In this document: piece after piece, positions 1 through 12,912 of the stretch
How the letters are laid out: every line of letters begins with the position of its first letter
Numbering within the stretch: the first letter of the stretch is position 1
Assembly: GCF_030936135.1 (NCBI RefSeq)
Contig: NC_082595.1
Location: 105,441,334 to 105,505,333 of the forward strand
Reading direction: 5' to 3'
Origin: Gavia stellata
Taxonomy: Eukaryota; Chordata; Aves; Gaviiformes; Gaviidae
DNA length: 64,000 nucleotides
Notes under the pieces: model-generated
Database searches by the model: none
What the model saw: only the letters and a program-made list of their open reading frames with translations
What the model was told of the DNA's origin: nothing
Program-made: the position numbers and the translations under genes

Positions 1-3000
1 TAGTACATTTCCCAAACTTTTGGAGCTAACCCTTCAAGGAAATGAAAATTTTAACAGTCAAAGCCCTTTGAAGCTTGGCCATGTGATAGATCTACGTTTC
101 TGCATCCCTTCACAAGCCTTGATTTGGTTTTTGTATGCTTTGAGGAAAAACCACCAGGAAGTCTCACTGACATCCAAAATGAATACAGCACCTTGTATTA
201 TAGTATTGTTATTCCAGATAAATCCATCCTAGGTTTCCCCACTCAGTGTAATCTTACCTTATAAAAGCTAACATATGATACTAACAAAGTAAAATCATAG
301 CAAGACAAAGCAGCTACAGGCCTAAAGTAAGTTAACGGATGAAGATCTAACGCTAATCTTCACTAGGTTATTAACTAATTTTTTTCACTTTTTTTTTTTT
401 TTTAAAAACATTTTAGGAGCATAGGATTGGAAGGTACTACCAAGGTCACCACGTCCAGACTGCTGCTACTCCAAGAAACTCTAATACATTAATTCCTTCC
501 TAAAGCGCGAGCTCTGCCGTGAGGCGATCAGACTTTTTCCTTGACCATGGTCCAGAACGACACTGCTGACAGAACTGTTCCGACTTCCAGACCAACTGCT
601 CCAACAGCTGATTCATCTCTATTTAACCTTCTGCTAACATTGTACTTAAAGTTACCTTCCCTCCTTAATGCTTATCTTCCTAATAAAAAAAAAAGTGCAA
701 ATTTATTTACTGTAAAGTAAATACAATGAAATAAAAAAACCAGTATGCTTTTATTTTGGTAGGTTAACAAAGACAATCTGTTTAGTCTTTCTCAACTCTT
801 AATTCATTTCTCCTGGATAACACTGAAGCCTAACTCTGCATCTATTACACTTTTTGGCTTTTTTCCCCCTCCTAAGCAGATAACCCAAATTCTACCCTAT
901 ATCCCACAAGATGTCTCACCAGTGCCTTATGCAATAGCACACAGCACTCCTTATTCCACCCATCATATTTCAGGATGCATTTCCTTTCCCTCAAATCACG
1001 TAATTATTACATAATCATATAGTACATCCGGTTGTCTTCTCCTTAGTCATGGCCAACTGCTGAGTTCCCAGCATACAGCAAAAATTATTCTAGCCCATAA
1101 TGGTATGACTAAAAAGATATTTGAAGACAGCACAACAGAAATGTGATTAAATTTAACCAATGATATGCAGTTCATACTGTGTAATTCTGGCTGGAAAATC
1201 ACTCCTAAGTTCATGTTGTCAGCCAATTTAACCAGCATACATTTGCTTTTTACTGATGATGTTGCCATAAATAATAACAAGTAAGACTGGTCTCAAGATA
1301 AAAATCCATGAAGAATACCACTATTGCAACATCCTAGCCTAAAATTCACATTTTCTCTCCCTTTTAGCCAGTTATTTCTCTGATGAAGTCCAAACACAGG
1401 ATCTGTACACTTTGTCTACAAAATTCAGTTACTGAAGAAGGCATAAGTTGCAACCTTCCTTTGTTAAAACCTAGTTCTATTTATTCTATTTAACATTTAC
1501 CTCCGTGTCTAATTATTTCTTCCTTCCAAGATTTCCTCTTACATCTTCCGTGTGAATCATATTGTTCTCATAATTAAATATGACTAAGACACTTTGTATT
1601 CCGTAATCCTATAGCACTATTTCTGACTTGTTAGGATTAAAGAAAACATATAATACGGCACACACAGTTGGAAATCTAGTATTTTGCATGGTGTGACAGT
1701 GGAAGATATATGCCCCTCTGACTTGAGCATATGAATTTTGCTCCATATCAACTGACACCACTGTCCTCACTGAAAAATGAGAGGAAGGATTAATTTATAA
1801 GAAAGGACACAGAAAATATTTGTCCTTGTCTTAGATTTTCTTTCCTTTTCCTTCTTTTAGATGGGAGAACAAGTTCTGATATTTTCTTTGCAAGGTCTAA
1901 TTCAGCTTAGTATCTTTATCTACACTTGTTGATATCCAAGTCTACAGTTTCCATACCCACATTGCACACAACGTTAAGAGTCAGGTTGCATTAAGTAGTT
2001 TTTAATTGAACTGTGATGACCAGGGTTCCTCATAATTCAAAAAAAAAATCAGACCTTGGATCTTGAGACGACTTTTTTCATAGAGAAGATGCAGCAGAAC
2101 TTAGCATCAGTGAGTGTTTTACCCTTGACATCAGTGGAACCAGGACCTTACTGAACCCATTCATGTCGACCCTAGTTTCCAACACACCTAAGCGTGGGGA
2201 CACAAAACTCAGTTCTATTCACAGCAGCATAAAATCCAGTTTGACTTATGAAGGTTGAGAAGCATGTCAAATGAGTCACAAGTATTACTTTTTGCACCTC
2301 AGTTTATCAGAGGTATTTTCCTGCTGGACCACAAAAAAAATATATCAAAAGGAAACAGGTGGTAGGAGGGAAGAGGAAGGACAAACAAAAACATAAACAA
2401 AAAGAAGCACAGCCCAAAAATTCCAATGGTACTTAAGGAAACAATGTGAAAGATACTGATCAGCAAATATCGCTTTCCTTGTTCCGGCTGGACCATCAAG
2501 ATTAAATCTCCCCAAACCAAGATCCAGCATCAGCATGGATATTAAACCCTGAAAAAAATCTAGCTTACAGAAGAAGGGTTCTTAGGAGAACAGCAACATC
2601 TTGCAACTGCTCTCCAGCTGTAAAGAAGGCATCCCGTGGCAGTGAAGGCTACTTCTTCCTGCTCTGTGATAAAGACAGCAATCACAGAGACAAATTAAGT
2701 GCATTTTAACCTAATAAAGCCTTTATCCTTTTAACTGTTGTTTGTGGTTACTATACAAACTCCTTCTTTAGAAATACAACCGTTGAAGGTATTTGTTATT
2801 TACTGTGACTAAATACCATTTCCAAAAGCTTTTGCAAGACCTGGGATGAATTCCTAAGAAGGCTTTGTCCAGATGGAGAACTGTACATAAGGAGAATAAA
2901 CTACCAGAAACTGGGTTTATCATTTTCACAGAGATAATGACTGATATTCAGACAGTTACAAAACGAAATCCTCAGTAGGGAATCCTTGATCTCGTTTGTG

Positions 3001-5983
3001 GACTGAGGAGATGGATATGCCTGGAGTGGCTCTTTGATAGAACTGGAGTCCACAGAGATAAAATGTCTGTCATCCATCTGGTGCTGTGTGTATATTTTGT
3101 AATTGGCAGCCTTTCTACATAAGAAGAAACATGTTACTCAGCCTTGCCTGTTCACATAAAATGTCATCACAACCTTTACATTTTGCACGGGAGATAAATT
3201 TGTAAAAACTGGCAGGTCTGCCCTGAGTTCCAGAAAAATCAACATGCGCTCTTTAAGTCGTGCTTTTTCTATTTGAATTTCCAGCCTGTTAGTAAGGCAT
3301 CCACAAAGGTCACCTTGGACAGAAATGGAGAGTCAAAGGGAACTCATTTCTGTTCACTGCGTCCTTTCCTGACTTTAGAGAAGAAAGCTAAGCAGCCTAG
3401 CAAGAGCATGTGCCCCTAGAGCACACAAACGCCTCAACAAGCTGAAGTTTCCATGTGGCCACCTAATTAAAAAAAAAAATATGCCAGTTCTCAGTGTAAC
3501 ACGCAGTTTGGCCATCAGCCACATGCTGAGGCTGGACATCTTGGGAGCCTGCTCTGGTGAAGGTATATTCTGAGTAACAGCTCAAGGTGCCCTCAGTGAA
3601 GTTGAGTCTCTGAACTGAAACTCAAGCACAGACTCCGTTACCCTTCCTTCTTGAGGTCCTGCGCAGACTTCCCTTTCTCTGCTTAGGTTGGTAAATAAAG
3701 TGTTGTAGCATCTTCTACTTGTATTTGTTTGAGACTATCTGAGTATCGTGCTTTGTCATTTGAACCCTGCAGTTCTCAAACTCGTTGTCACTCTGCGTCA
3801 TACAATCCTGCACTGGTACACACATTCGCTCCACACTATCCACTCACTTTTCTGTAACACTGACGCCAAAAATAATCCTGAAACAGAAATTACTTCATGT
3901 CTTACACTACTCATGAACTAAAAGCTAAGTATATCATACCTTCGTAAGATAACAGTTTTTTTTCCCCAGAAGAAAAACACCATTTCCCCCAGTAGGATAC
4001 AAAAGGAAAGGGTCAACGCTCTGCTAATACGAAGGTATGGCTGGCAGCCACTGCTCTCAAGCTGCAGCAATGCCTAGTGGTTTAGTTGCCTCACACATAG
4101 CCTCGTTCTTCATCTCATGCTTGAAGTCACTACCAAGGTCTAACAACATAATTAGAGGTTTCCACTGAGCAATGAGTGGTAAATGCAGGTGATCTACTTT
4201 GAATGCAAACAACAGTGATAGTAAGTAGCAGGGAAGAGGAACACAGATTAGAGAAGAACAATTTCAACAGCAAAGGTTGCTCAGTATTTATCCAGAAATC
4301 ACATTAAAACTACTCTTTTTTCCCCACCTGACTTGTTTGAAATTTAATCAATTCTGATAAGAAATATGACTGCAAAACTACATTCAAATATTCTGTGAAG
4401 AGCAACAGTTTAACTATTGCCTGGTATCTCTCTTACTCTTATTCTCTTACTATGTTTTTCAACACGGTAAAATTCTGCGAGGTAGAGGCTGCATCTTGTG
4501 GCACCGTTCCTTTGGAGTGGCAGACAGTACTGCCCAAGGGATTTCAGATCAAGGAAAGGATCGCCCTCCCAAACTAAGACTTCTGAGATCAAGCCATGTA
4601 TGTGCTCAGTGCTGTCAATACACTTACAATCCTCCAACAGAACCAAGGAGTAAAAAGCCAAACCAAAAAGACACCAAATGGTTTATGCCCAAATCAGCCA
4701 TGGAGACAGCCGAGAACATAAATCTGTCTCGTCCCTGAAGAGAAATTCTGTTTGTTTAAATTGAGGAGCAAAAAGCATGTGGCAATTAAAAAAAAAAAAT
4801 GCTTTTTCATTATGTCCAAGAAAGTAGAAAAAAAACAACCACTGGTATTCAGGTTTTTCCCTATTATATACAACATATTGACTCCTTTTACTTCTCTTTT
4901 ATTGTTAAGTCTGTGAAACAAAGTCTAGAACAAACTGCAGCTGACTGTATTAAAAAAAAAGGTGTTGATCACACCAATTTTTTTTTTTCCCCACAAAATG
5001 TTTTATGCACAGGTGAAACAGATGTGTAAAACCAAGGTTTAATTTGAAATCTGAATGTTGTTGTTCTGCAAAAAGACACTTCCCCTTACTCGCCCGATTT
5101 ATCTCAGCAGTGACGATTTTCTAAATTAGTTAAAGACCTCCCAGTCCTGCAGTAACCTTCACAGATAAATGAGATAAGAAATACTTTTTCTTAAATCTAT
5201 TTCCCTATTTTTATCAGGAGAAATACTCCCTATCTGGAATATCTGAAGTGCAAAGCATTGTTCCTATACTTGTCTTTTCATTTTGGCCAGCTCTGTAAAC
5301 AACAACATGCAAATATCAAATTTCTCAGCAGATATTTGCAAATTGTGTCTTCACAAATAAGCTTGCTCTAGAAATAAAGAGCTCCCACACGTACATACAC
5401 GCACAAACAATTTTAAGGTTTCAACTCTCATATGTCTTTGAAAGGAAACCAACCAAGAAACAAATGCAAAAGTTTCTATAGTAGATGGAGCACAGAATCA
5501 AGAGGAAAATTCTTAACATTTTTTGAGAAAGACTGATTATTTTTGTCAATGTAGCAAATTGCTTAACACATTCAAACATTTTAGTTTAAAATAAATAGCA
5601 TAATATATTATAATGAAACACATTTTGTGCTGAACTACATAACAGAAAGGTATGCAAGTTTAATCAACTTATTACTTAGCATATTCCCCACTTGTAGTGT
5701 GAATACTGTCTGACTTCAAGTCACACATTCCTCAACCCTTTAAATGATCTGAGATTACTAGATGGTCCAGGCGTATCTGTACTCCAAATTACACTGCAGT
5801 AATGCTTCTGCTGAATTTCTCCCAGTCTTACAGTACAAGTTAGGCTACAGGAAACAATCTGCAGCAAACTGACCATAACGCTGCTGCAGGTACTAAAATA
5901 AGCACATTTTAAAAAATAATAATAATAAAATAAAGACAAAGGCTCCTAATCCCTACCTAAACAAACCGACCCGAGCTACTCAC
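1..5983 (-). other. ITSN2: ITSN2 intron 2 (partial), no exon seen
   Basis: This AT-rich stretch follows the donor of the first ITSN2 coding exon and runs off the left edge. I looked on the minus strand for the next expected exon, which would open the first EH domain, and did not find it. The short open frames here have no splice context or recognisable product. I see only homopolymer runs, for example T-rich at about 386-402 and A-rich at about 4788-4799. Confidence 0.6.
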
Positions 5984-6014
5984 CGTTCATGGCTGTGGGA
6001 AACTGAGCCATCAT
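5984..6014 (-). CDS. ITSN2: Intersectin-2, first coding exon (N-terminal 10 residues)
   Basis: Read on the minus strand this exon encodes MMAQFPTAMN and then the first base of a glycine codon, followed by the donor gtgagt. The peptide and its phase-1 split match the known N-terminus of vertebrate intersectin-2 as I recall it; intersectin-1 starts similarly but diverges after about six residues. Intersectin-2 is a cytoplasmic scaffold with EH domains, a coiled coil, five SH3 domains and, in the long form, DH-PH-C2 domains. It links clathrin endocytosis to Cdc42 activation. None of those domains is in the window. The two adjacent ATGs are both possible starts, and the first lies in a CC-ATG-ATG-G context. 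The identification rests on ten residues plus splice phase, so it is good but not certain. Confidence 0.75.
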
Positions 6015-6047
6015 GGTCTTGAATATGCCGTGCTAGCTCTTAGCCAT
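6015..6047 (-). other. ITSN2: ITSN2 exon 2, 5' untranslated part with a uORF
   Basis: The acceptor ttgcag ends at 6048 on the minus strand. The first exon base starts a tiny upstream reading frame, ATG GCT AAG AGC TAG (6047-6033), encoding MAKS. It ends 18 nt before the main ATG. The placement follows directly from the sequence if this acceptor is used; any effect on translation is inference. Confidence 0.6.
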
Positions 6048-8166
6048 CTGCAACATAAAAACATTGTGCCATTAATAATGCAACAAGGGCAAAACGTAGC
6101 TCTGCGCTCCCGCTGAGCAGGGGGAATGTCTGTCCCTTTAGCTCACACTTCCGATAGCAAACAATGCCGGGCTTCGGGCTGCTGCTGAACAAGCTGAATT
6201 TACATTTGGAGGGGGCGGGGGAATTTTTTTTTTCCTATTTTTTATAGAGTATGCAGTGCAGTCCTGAAGCTAGTGGCACATTCTTAAAGGAAAACAGTAC
6301 CAACTGTTTAGCAACTGCTGCATAATGTACACAAACAGTTGACAACATGTCAGACCATATGGCGTGAAGAATAGCCCTCTCCTGGCAGGAGGACAGACTT
6401 GGGGTCCTAACAGATCTTTTCCAGCTCTCCCTGGTAAATACTTATGCATATCATAAAAAAAGTTCAATGCACAGCTCTGTAATGGAATGTTTCTGCTGAG
6501 AAAAGTGGAAGAACAATTATTATTCAAATTCATCCATTCTACTACTCCACGCACTATTTACAAAAGAAAATGCTCTTAACACGATGTATTCAAAGAAAAT
6601 TACTCGTCCTAATAAAAATCTGTAATCAGACAGTTTTCTATAACCAACACAATGAAGTTCTTCCCTCTCTTGAGCTATTGCATAGAGACTCAAAAGCAGC
6701 ATTTAAAGGGGTATCAATTTACTTTCATAATAAATATCAGAGTACTAAGACTTATTTTCTTTTTCTAGTATGTATCCTTTCAAGAGTACCTGTAGTAATG
6801 TTATTAATTCTTTAGAATTGCAAAATATTCACTAATACTTATCTGAGGGATAAGCATAAGCACTGCTTTACAAACGTAGAACTAAGACAATGCAGTGAGC
6901 TTTTGCTTTGGATGAGGTAATTTTAGTTAAATACTGAAATTTCTACATCGTTATCCTGCGCTCTACATGGAGAAACTATTGTTCAGGATGAAGCTACAAA
7001 AATGAAATTTTTGTTTTAATTAAAAAAAAAAAAAAAAAATCACATCTCAGATCCCTCTGTCACTCTTTCTTCAGATACCAAACTTTCTCCCCCCACCAAA
7101 AAAACCCTTCACCCCTCAATACAACCAGAGCTCTTAATATTAAGTACAGAAATATCACATCCCCCACACTCCCTCCCCCTGCAAGGAAACTCCTGCACAT
7201 CTCATCACAAAAATCAGACAACTGGAAAGCACTCTGGTTTCACATGTGGACAGGAGAACATTTTTTGTATCTATTGCACATTTCTGCAACAAAAATAAAA
7301 AAGTCTAGGATCAGTTGTTAACAATCCTCTCTATATATATTTTACATCATTATTATATTTATTTATATGTTTACATATTATTTGTATTATTATTTATATA
7401 TCCTATAAGTAATATCTAAAATCCTGCTATTGTAACAGGCCACAAATCATTCATTCTCACTGGGTCATTTGTAAACCTCATAGCTACATGGGTACCTGGT
7501 CCCCCCTAAATGAGTGAAGAACAGTATTTTATCTGAAGTTATCTTGCTCTGTGTTGCTTATATAACTGTCCAGTGAGGAATGAATTTTTTTTTTTTTTTA
7601 ACAGACCAGTGTCATTAAGACACTTGACATTCCAGGGTTTTTTACATACATATATTGTGTATACACACACAGATATACATAAAAAGTAAATGGAATGATG
7701 GGCGAGTCCAAATGATCTCTCAGGGTGACATTAGGTATCAGCTGCAGAGAGATGAAAAAGAAAGCATGGATCTATTCCAAGACATGAATTCTAAAACAAA
7801 TTGGAGTATTTTTAGGTTGCTTCCAGCATCCCCTCCTAGACCTTACCAGCAACCTACCAAGAGACACTTGAAATTTATATACAGCCTTCCTGAAAAATGC
7901 TTCCAATGTTGTTAAACATTTATGTCAAGGAGGGCCAAAAGAAAACCTGAAACCATGACACAGAAGCAGGATGCTGGAGAACATCCCCAGAATCAACAGA
8001 GCAAAGCTCAGTAGAGCTCTGTGTTGACAGAGGTTTCTGCCTGCACATGACTTGTTCTAGATTTACAGTCTTATTGGATAAAGGCTACACATTTGATCCT
8101 TCCTCCAACATATCTCATTCTCTTATTTTCAGATCGTTTTTAGGGGTTTTTAAATGAGTAGTTACA

Positions 8167-8542
8167 ATAGAATCACAGAACCATAGAATATCCCAAGTTG
8201 CAAGGGACCCATCAGGATCATCAAGTCCAACTGCAGACTCCACATAGGACAACCTAAAAGTTAAACCACACATCTAAGAGCATTGTCTAAACACTTCATG
8301 AACACCAACTGGCTTGGGGCCATGACCACTTCCTTGGGGAGCTTGTTCCAGCACATGACCACCCTCTCAGTGAAGAACTTTTTCCTAATATTCAATCTTA
8401 ACCTCCCCGATGCAGCTTTGAGCCATTCCCTCACATCCCATCACCAGAGAGAAGAGACCAGCACCTCCCTTGCCGCTCCCCCTCATGAGGAAGCTGTAGA
8501 CAGCAACGAGGTCGCCCCTCAGTCTCCTCTTCTCTAAGCTGA
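8167..8542 (-). mobile_element. CR1 LINE fragment, 3' end, minus orientation
   Basis: The segment starts with an atagaatcacagaa-type run, which is the reverse complement of the CR1 3' terminus. It continues with text typical of reversed CR1 3' ends (a version of 'gggacccatcaggatcatcaagtcc' and 'cctcagtctcctcttctc'). It is 5'-truncated, as nearly all CR1 copies are. Confidence 0.9.
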
Positions 8543-8544
8543 GC

Positions 8545-8820
8545 CACAGAATCACTAGGGTTGGAAAAGACCTGTAAGATCATCAAGTCCAATCACCAGC
8601 TGACACCACCATGCCCACTAAACCATGTCCCACAACGCCTCGTCCACACGTTCCTTGAATAAACCTAGTATCCTCAGCCGCTCCTCTTAAGCCTTGCCCT
8701 CTAGTTCTTTCACCATCTTTGTTGCCCTCCTTTGGACACATTCTAATATTTTTACATCATTCTTGCATTGTGGAGCCCAAAACTGCACACAGTACTCGAG
8801 GTGAGGCCTCACAGTACAAG
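8545..8820 (-). mobile_element. Second CR1 LINE fragment, minus orientation
   Basis: A new CR1 3' terminus (acagaatcactagggttgg...) begins directly after the preceding fragment. This copy therefore abuts or is inserted in the first one, in the same orientation but from a different subfamily. It contains an internal deletion near 8660 and ends near 'actcgaggtgaggcctcac', a typical CR1 segment. Confidence 0.88.
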
Positions 8821-9284
8821 TCAGACAATACAAGTCTGATAATAAACTGATTAACTCTTAAAGCCCAAAATCTTAAGATATATTTTTAAAATACAGAAAG
8901 TCAGACTTTGCCTTCTTTGGTTTTGCTGAAACGGCTCATGTAGATTAAGCTTTATAAACTCACAACCACTGACCGCCTGAGTGGGAGATAACCCGGGCAC
9001 CTTCATGCACATGAAACGTGTAAACCCCTTCTCCCTCAATTTGACGTCCCTGGAGTCTTAACTACACCTTATTTTAAAATCAGTTTCAACTGACAAATTT
9101 GAGGTCAAAGCCCTCACGTTAGCTGGGTGACGGTCACTCCCATTTACGAAAGCTCTGTATCTATGGAGCACATGTGTTCCTGGTTCATTTTCATCAGCTG
9201 GGGTAACTCCAGCCCACTGTTATGACAGCTACGTATACAGGCAACTACCTTCCACTAATCTGTAAGACAAGTGATCTCTAATTT

Positions 9285-9868
9285 GGGCTGCATCAAACGA
9301 ACTGTGACCAGCAGGTTGAAGGAGGTGATTCTCTTCCTCTACTCTGCTCTCGTGAGACTCTACCTGGAGTACTGTGTCCAGCTCTGGGGTCCCCAGCACA
9401 AGACAGACAGGGACCTGTTGGAGCGAGTCTAGAGGAAGGCCGCTAGAATGGTCAGAGGGCTGGAATGCCTCTCCTGTGAAGAAGAGCTGAGAGAGTTGGG
9501 GTTGTTCATCCTGGAGGAGAGAAGGCTCCGGGGAGACCTTTTTACAATACTTGAAGAGGGCTTATGAGAAAGATGGAGAGAGACTTTTTCCCAGGCCCTG
9601 TAGTGACAGGACCGTGGGCAACGGTTTTAAACTAAGAGAGGGTAGATTTAGATTGGACACAAGGAGAAAATTCTTTATGAATAGAGTGGTGAGACACTGG
9701 AACAGGTTGCCCAGTGAAGCTGTGGATGCTTCCATCGTTGGAAGTGTTCAAGGTCAGGCTGGTGGGGGTTTGAGCAACCTGATCTAGTGGAAGATGTCCC
9801 CGCCCATGGCAGGGGGGTTGGACTAGATGATCTTTAAAGGTCCAGACCAGACCAGCCCAAATTATTGA
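9285..9868 (+). mobile_element. CR1 LINE fragment, plus orientation
   Basis: It starts in the CR1 segment 'gggctgcatcaaacgaactg' and runs through 'tactgtgtccagctctgggg' to 'gactagatgatctttaaagg'. It includes the end of the CR1 ORF2 reading frame and the 3' UTR but stops before the terminal octamer repeats. Open frames on both strands here (9551-9787, 9632-10003) belong to the element and are broken. Confidence 0.92.
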
Positions 9869-12639
9869 AGTGAGTTTTTTCAGCATACCTGGAAATTCCC
9901 CAAGTTTCCTAAGCCGGGGCAGACCCAGCCTGATAAGTCTGCACCGGGCATTGCCATGTAGATTCACCAACCTTAGGTCCAAAAACAAGAGGGAACTGCC
10001 CAACAGATCTGTACTAAGAGTACATTACACCAGTGTTATGCCATTAAATCATGATTTAGCTCTATTGTCTCACTATTATGTCTATAGGCAGATCTTCTCA
10101 TGTTTTAAAATACTAGACCTGAAGGAAACAAAAAACCTCCTACATTAACTCCCACAAATAATACTGAAAACTATGACCTTACAAAAGCAACCAGGAATCA
10201 CAGACAGGATTTTTACAGGATTTCAGATCGCACCAGCACTAAGACCCCATTCTATCCCTTTGCACAGATCCATTCCATTCGGACAGCTGGGTTACACCAA
10301 GCAGACATGCCTCTCTGGTGACAAATTCCTAAGTTGTACTGACAGGTAAAAAAAAGGAAAAACAAAAGTATCGCTGCAACATAATTTCCCCTTTTTTAAT
10401 TGTTTAGGGAAGGAGGAAACAGCCCAGTAAACTCCAAGTCTACACACATTTTTCAAAGGTCTGTGGAAACAATCCTTTCCAAGTATGGAGCTTGCCCTCA
10501 ACAAGTATTCTGTCTTCTACATTTCCACAGCACACCCCAAAGGCTTGGATATTATGCATATATCAAAGCTAAAAGCAGCTTATTTTCACAAATTCCAAAT
10601 AAAGTTGCTCTAGTTGCCATCTGTAAAAGCACCTTGCACCTTTAGGATACAGGTGTGCACCATTTATTTACCAAGGGAAATCTCAGCAAAATATTCTCGC
10701 TTTAGGCCAAACTTACTTTTTTTAGAACAACTCTGATAACTTTTAATCATTAATCAAGGTAAAAGCTGTAAATTTCCAAAGAACCTTATTACACAATACT
10801 ACAGAGAAACCCAATGCCATATGAAGAAGTCTACTGAAGGAAAAAAAAAAATAAAGAAAAGACTGTAACCAGTATCCCAAACAGATGATATAGATAAAAA
10901 AATGGCCATCACAACCAGAACATCTCACAGAAAATGATTTGTTTCTGCAAAATGTTCTAGGAGAGGTGCTTGATGAACTCAGTTATCAATCATAAGAAAC
11001 TGTGGCAGCCACAGCACGAAATCCATGTTGTAACAAAACAGGATCAAACATCCCTATGAACACTGTAGACGACATTAAGCCCTGCTGCCATTTAGGGTGA
11101 AAACAGGAAAACTTGGATGTTACATTTAAATAGCAGAACAGCAAGTTCTCGTAAACAAACCATCAGACTAGTCCCAATGTTTAAAGCACTAATTGTTTTC
11201 ACAAACTGACCTGCCAAACTGTTACTTCTGCTCCCTCTCTCAGTGTTCCTTACAGTTGATGAAAGTTGAGAAAAGAAATGAGGAGATTGCAAGAAGCAGG
11301 GAGGACCTTATGACCATGCTTGAAAGCATTAGAAAACATTAGAGCTGGGCAGACTGCAGGAAAGAGGGAAAAGAAAAAGCTTCTTTTTCATCATAGGCAT
11401 ATTGCCATTTTATGAAGAACAGCCTTACCACAATCTTTGTTAATATTTATACTTGAATCAATTTTTTTCAAAATACTTCTCAGAAAAACCACAGCCACAT
11501 AGTTTTAGTAGGAATGAAAGTCTGGTGCATCAGGCTCTGTCCCACCAGTTTTAACTGGAAGAAAGCAAATACTGTAGAAGCGGCATGTGTGGACACACTA
11601 CTATTCTTTTGCCTTTCTCAAGGACAGAAAGAAGATATATTGCAGATTTTTGCTGTAAGAACTAATTAGCAAGGACAGAGATTGCAGTACTAGTTGACCT
11701 ATTTAGTCTTTGCAACACCTGTAGGTCTGGACAACACAAAGACTACTCGTTAGGATTTGCAAAGCAAACAGTGACAGTGTAATAGCCCATGTAGCTGTTC
11801 CGTGCTTTTTTTTTTTACTGTCCTCTTGAAAAATCAAAGAATAATTAGCATTAGGAAGGCATTATAAACCAGCACAGTCTAGAATTTCTCTTCATTCAAG
11901 ACATTATCAGTAGAAAAATTTACTGATCAAAAAATAAAAGAAAAAAACCACAACATTTTGGCAGGCCAAGAATTTATCTCCTTTGTACAGTGGGGTTATA
12001 CACAGTGACATGGCCTTTTCAAAATGTACTGTGGCCAGCTTCACAAAGTCCACCCACTCTGATAACGAATGAATGACACCAGCAACAAAACGAAGAAGTC
12101 GATGCTGGGTAGCTAGCAGATCGCTAGCTCTTCCTGCTCCCCTCTGTTATTGTGGATAAGAGTACTGCAAGCTTTAGTTAATATTTTTAACACTTTTTTT
12201 TTTTTTTCTTGAAATGTCAATAATTTACTTCTTACCCCTATGGTACGAAGTCCCTTCCTTGCTCACTGTTACAAAGCAACTTGCTTCCAAACAGTGATTA
12301 AGAAAAAAAAAAATATTTTTTTTTCCTGACAAAATATCCTTCTGCCCACCTTGACTAACAGGCTTTCTGAATATACTGACCATGCAAAATGGATGCCACG
12401 CAAAATATAAGAAACTCTGCTTCTGTTTAAAAAACATAATTGTGTGGTCAGTATTGATGGGCTTACTCCCTTTCTTACGCAGTTGCTCAGCTGTGAAAGC
12501 ACCCATTCAAAGTATCAAGACCCAGTTCAACTCTCTCCTGTGTCTCTGGAAATTGAAAGCAATCTTTCCTTCCTCCTAGGAGAAGGTTTTCCCACATTTT
12601 ATTGCGCAGTCGTTTCAGGAAACCCATGCACAGTGTTTG

Positions 12640-12706
12640 GAATAGTAACATCAACTCGGGACTTCAATCTCCTACATGAAATTCTCTACCATTAAGCCAC
12701 AGGTCC
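12640..12706 (-). repeat. Degenerate tRNA-Gly-like segment (possible old SINE head)
   Basis: Read on the minus strand, an A-box-like motif TGGCTTAATGG (12699-12689) is followed about 31 nt later by a B-box-like GAGTTGATGTT (12657-12647). The stretch GTGGCTTAATGGTAGA resembles the D arm of eukaryotic tRNA-Gly. No intact acceptor stem is visible, so this is not a working tRNA gene. It is most plausibly a decayed tRNA-derived retroposon. Chance resemblance remains possible. Confidence 0.35.
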
Positions 12707-12854
12707 CTCTCTGGCCATGCCCCTCCAGCTTTGATTCTTCTTTGCAAAGAAGAAGAAATTCTGAAGGAGGGAATGAGAATCCCACTTCAGGAAGCTCACT
12801 ATTTAAATCCCTGGCCCTTCTCCCAGGAGATGCGTACATGAACTTCTCAGGAAA

Positions 12855-12912
12855 AGATGGGAATTGAACCCAGCTCTGTCCCGCCCTGGAAGAATACATT
12901 CACCTGATCCCA
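12855..12912 (-). repeat. Second tRNA-like segment with a good B box
   Basis: On the minus strand GGGTTCAATTCCC (12871-12859) is a near-consensus RNA polymerase III B box with its T-arm pairing (GGG/CCC). It is preceded at tRNA-like distance by GGATCAGGTGAATG (12910-12897), a weak A box. It lies about 210 bp upstream, in minus-strand sense, of the other tRNA-like segment and has the same orientation. The two may be parts of a dimeric or repeated SINE. Confidence 0.35.

Noticed and set aside
4410-4738. Three overlapping short frames as the next ITSN2 exon
   Set aside because: None resembles the expected EH-domain start and the splice phase does not fit.
9551-10003. Overlapping frames of 78 and 123 codons as genes
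   Set aside because: They lie in a CR1 3' region and its complement.
12640-12912. Functional tRNA genes
   Set aside because: Acceptor stems and anticodon arms are not intact; only the promoter-box regions resemble tRNA.
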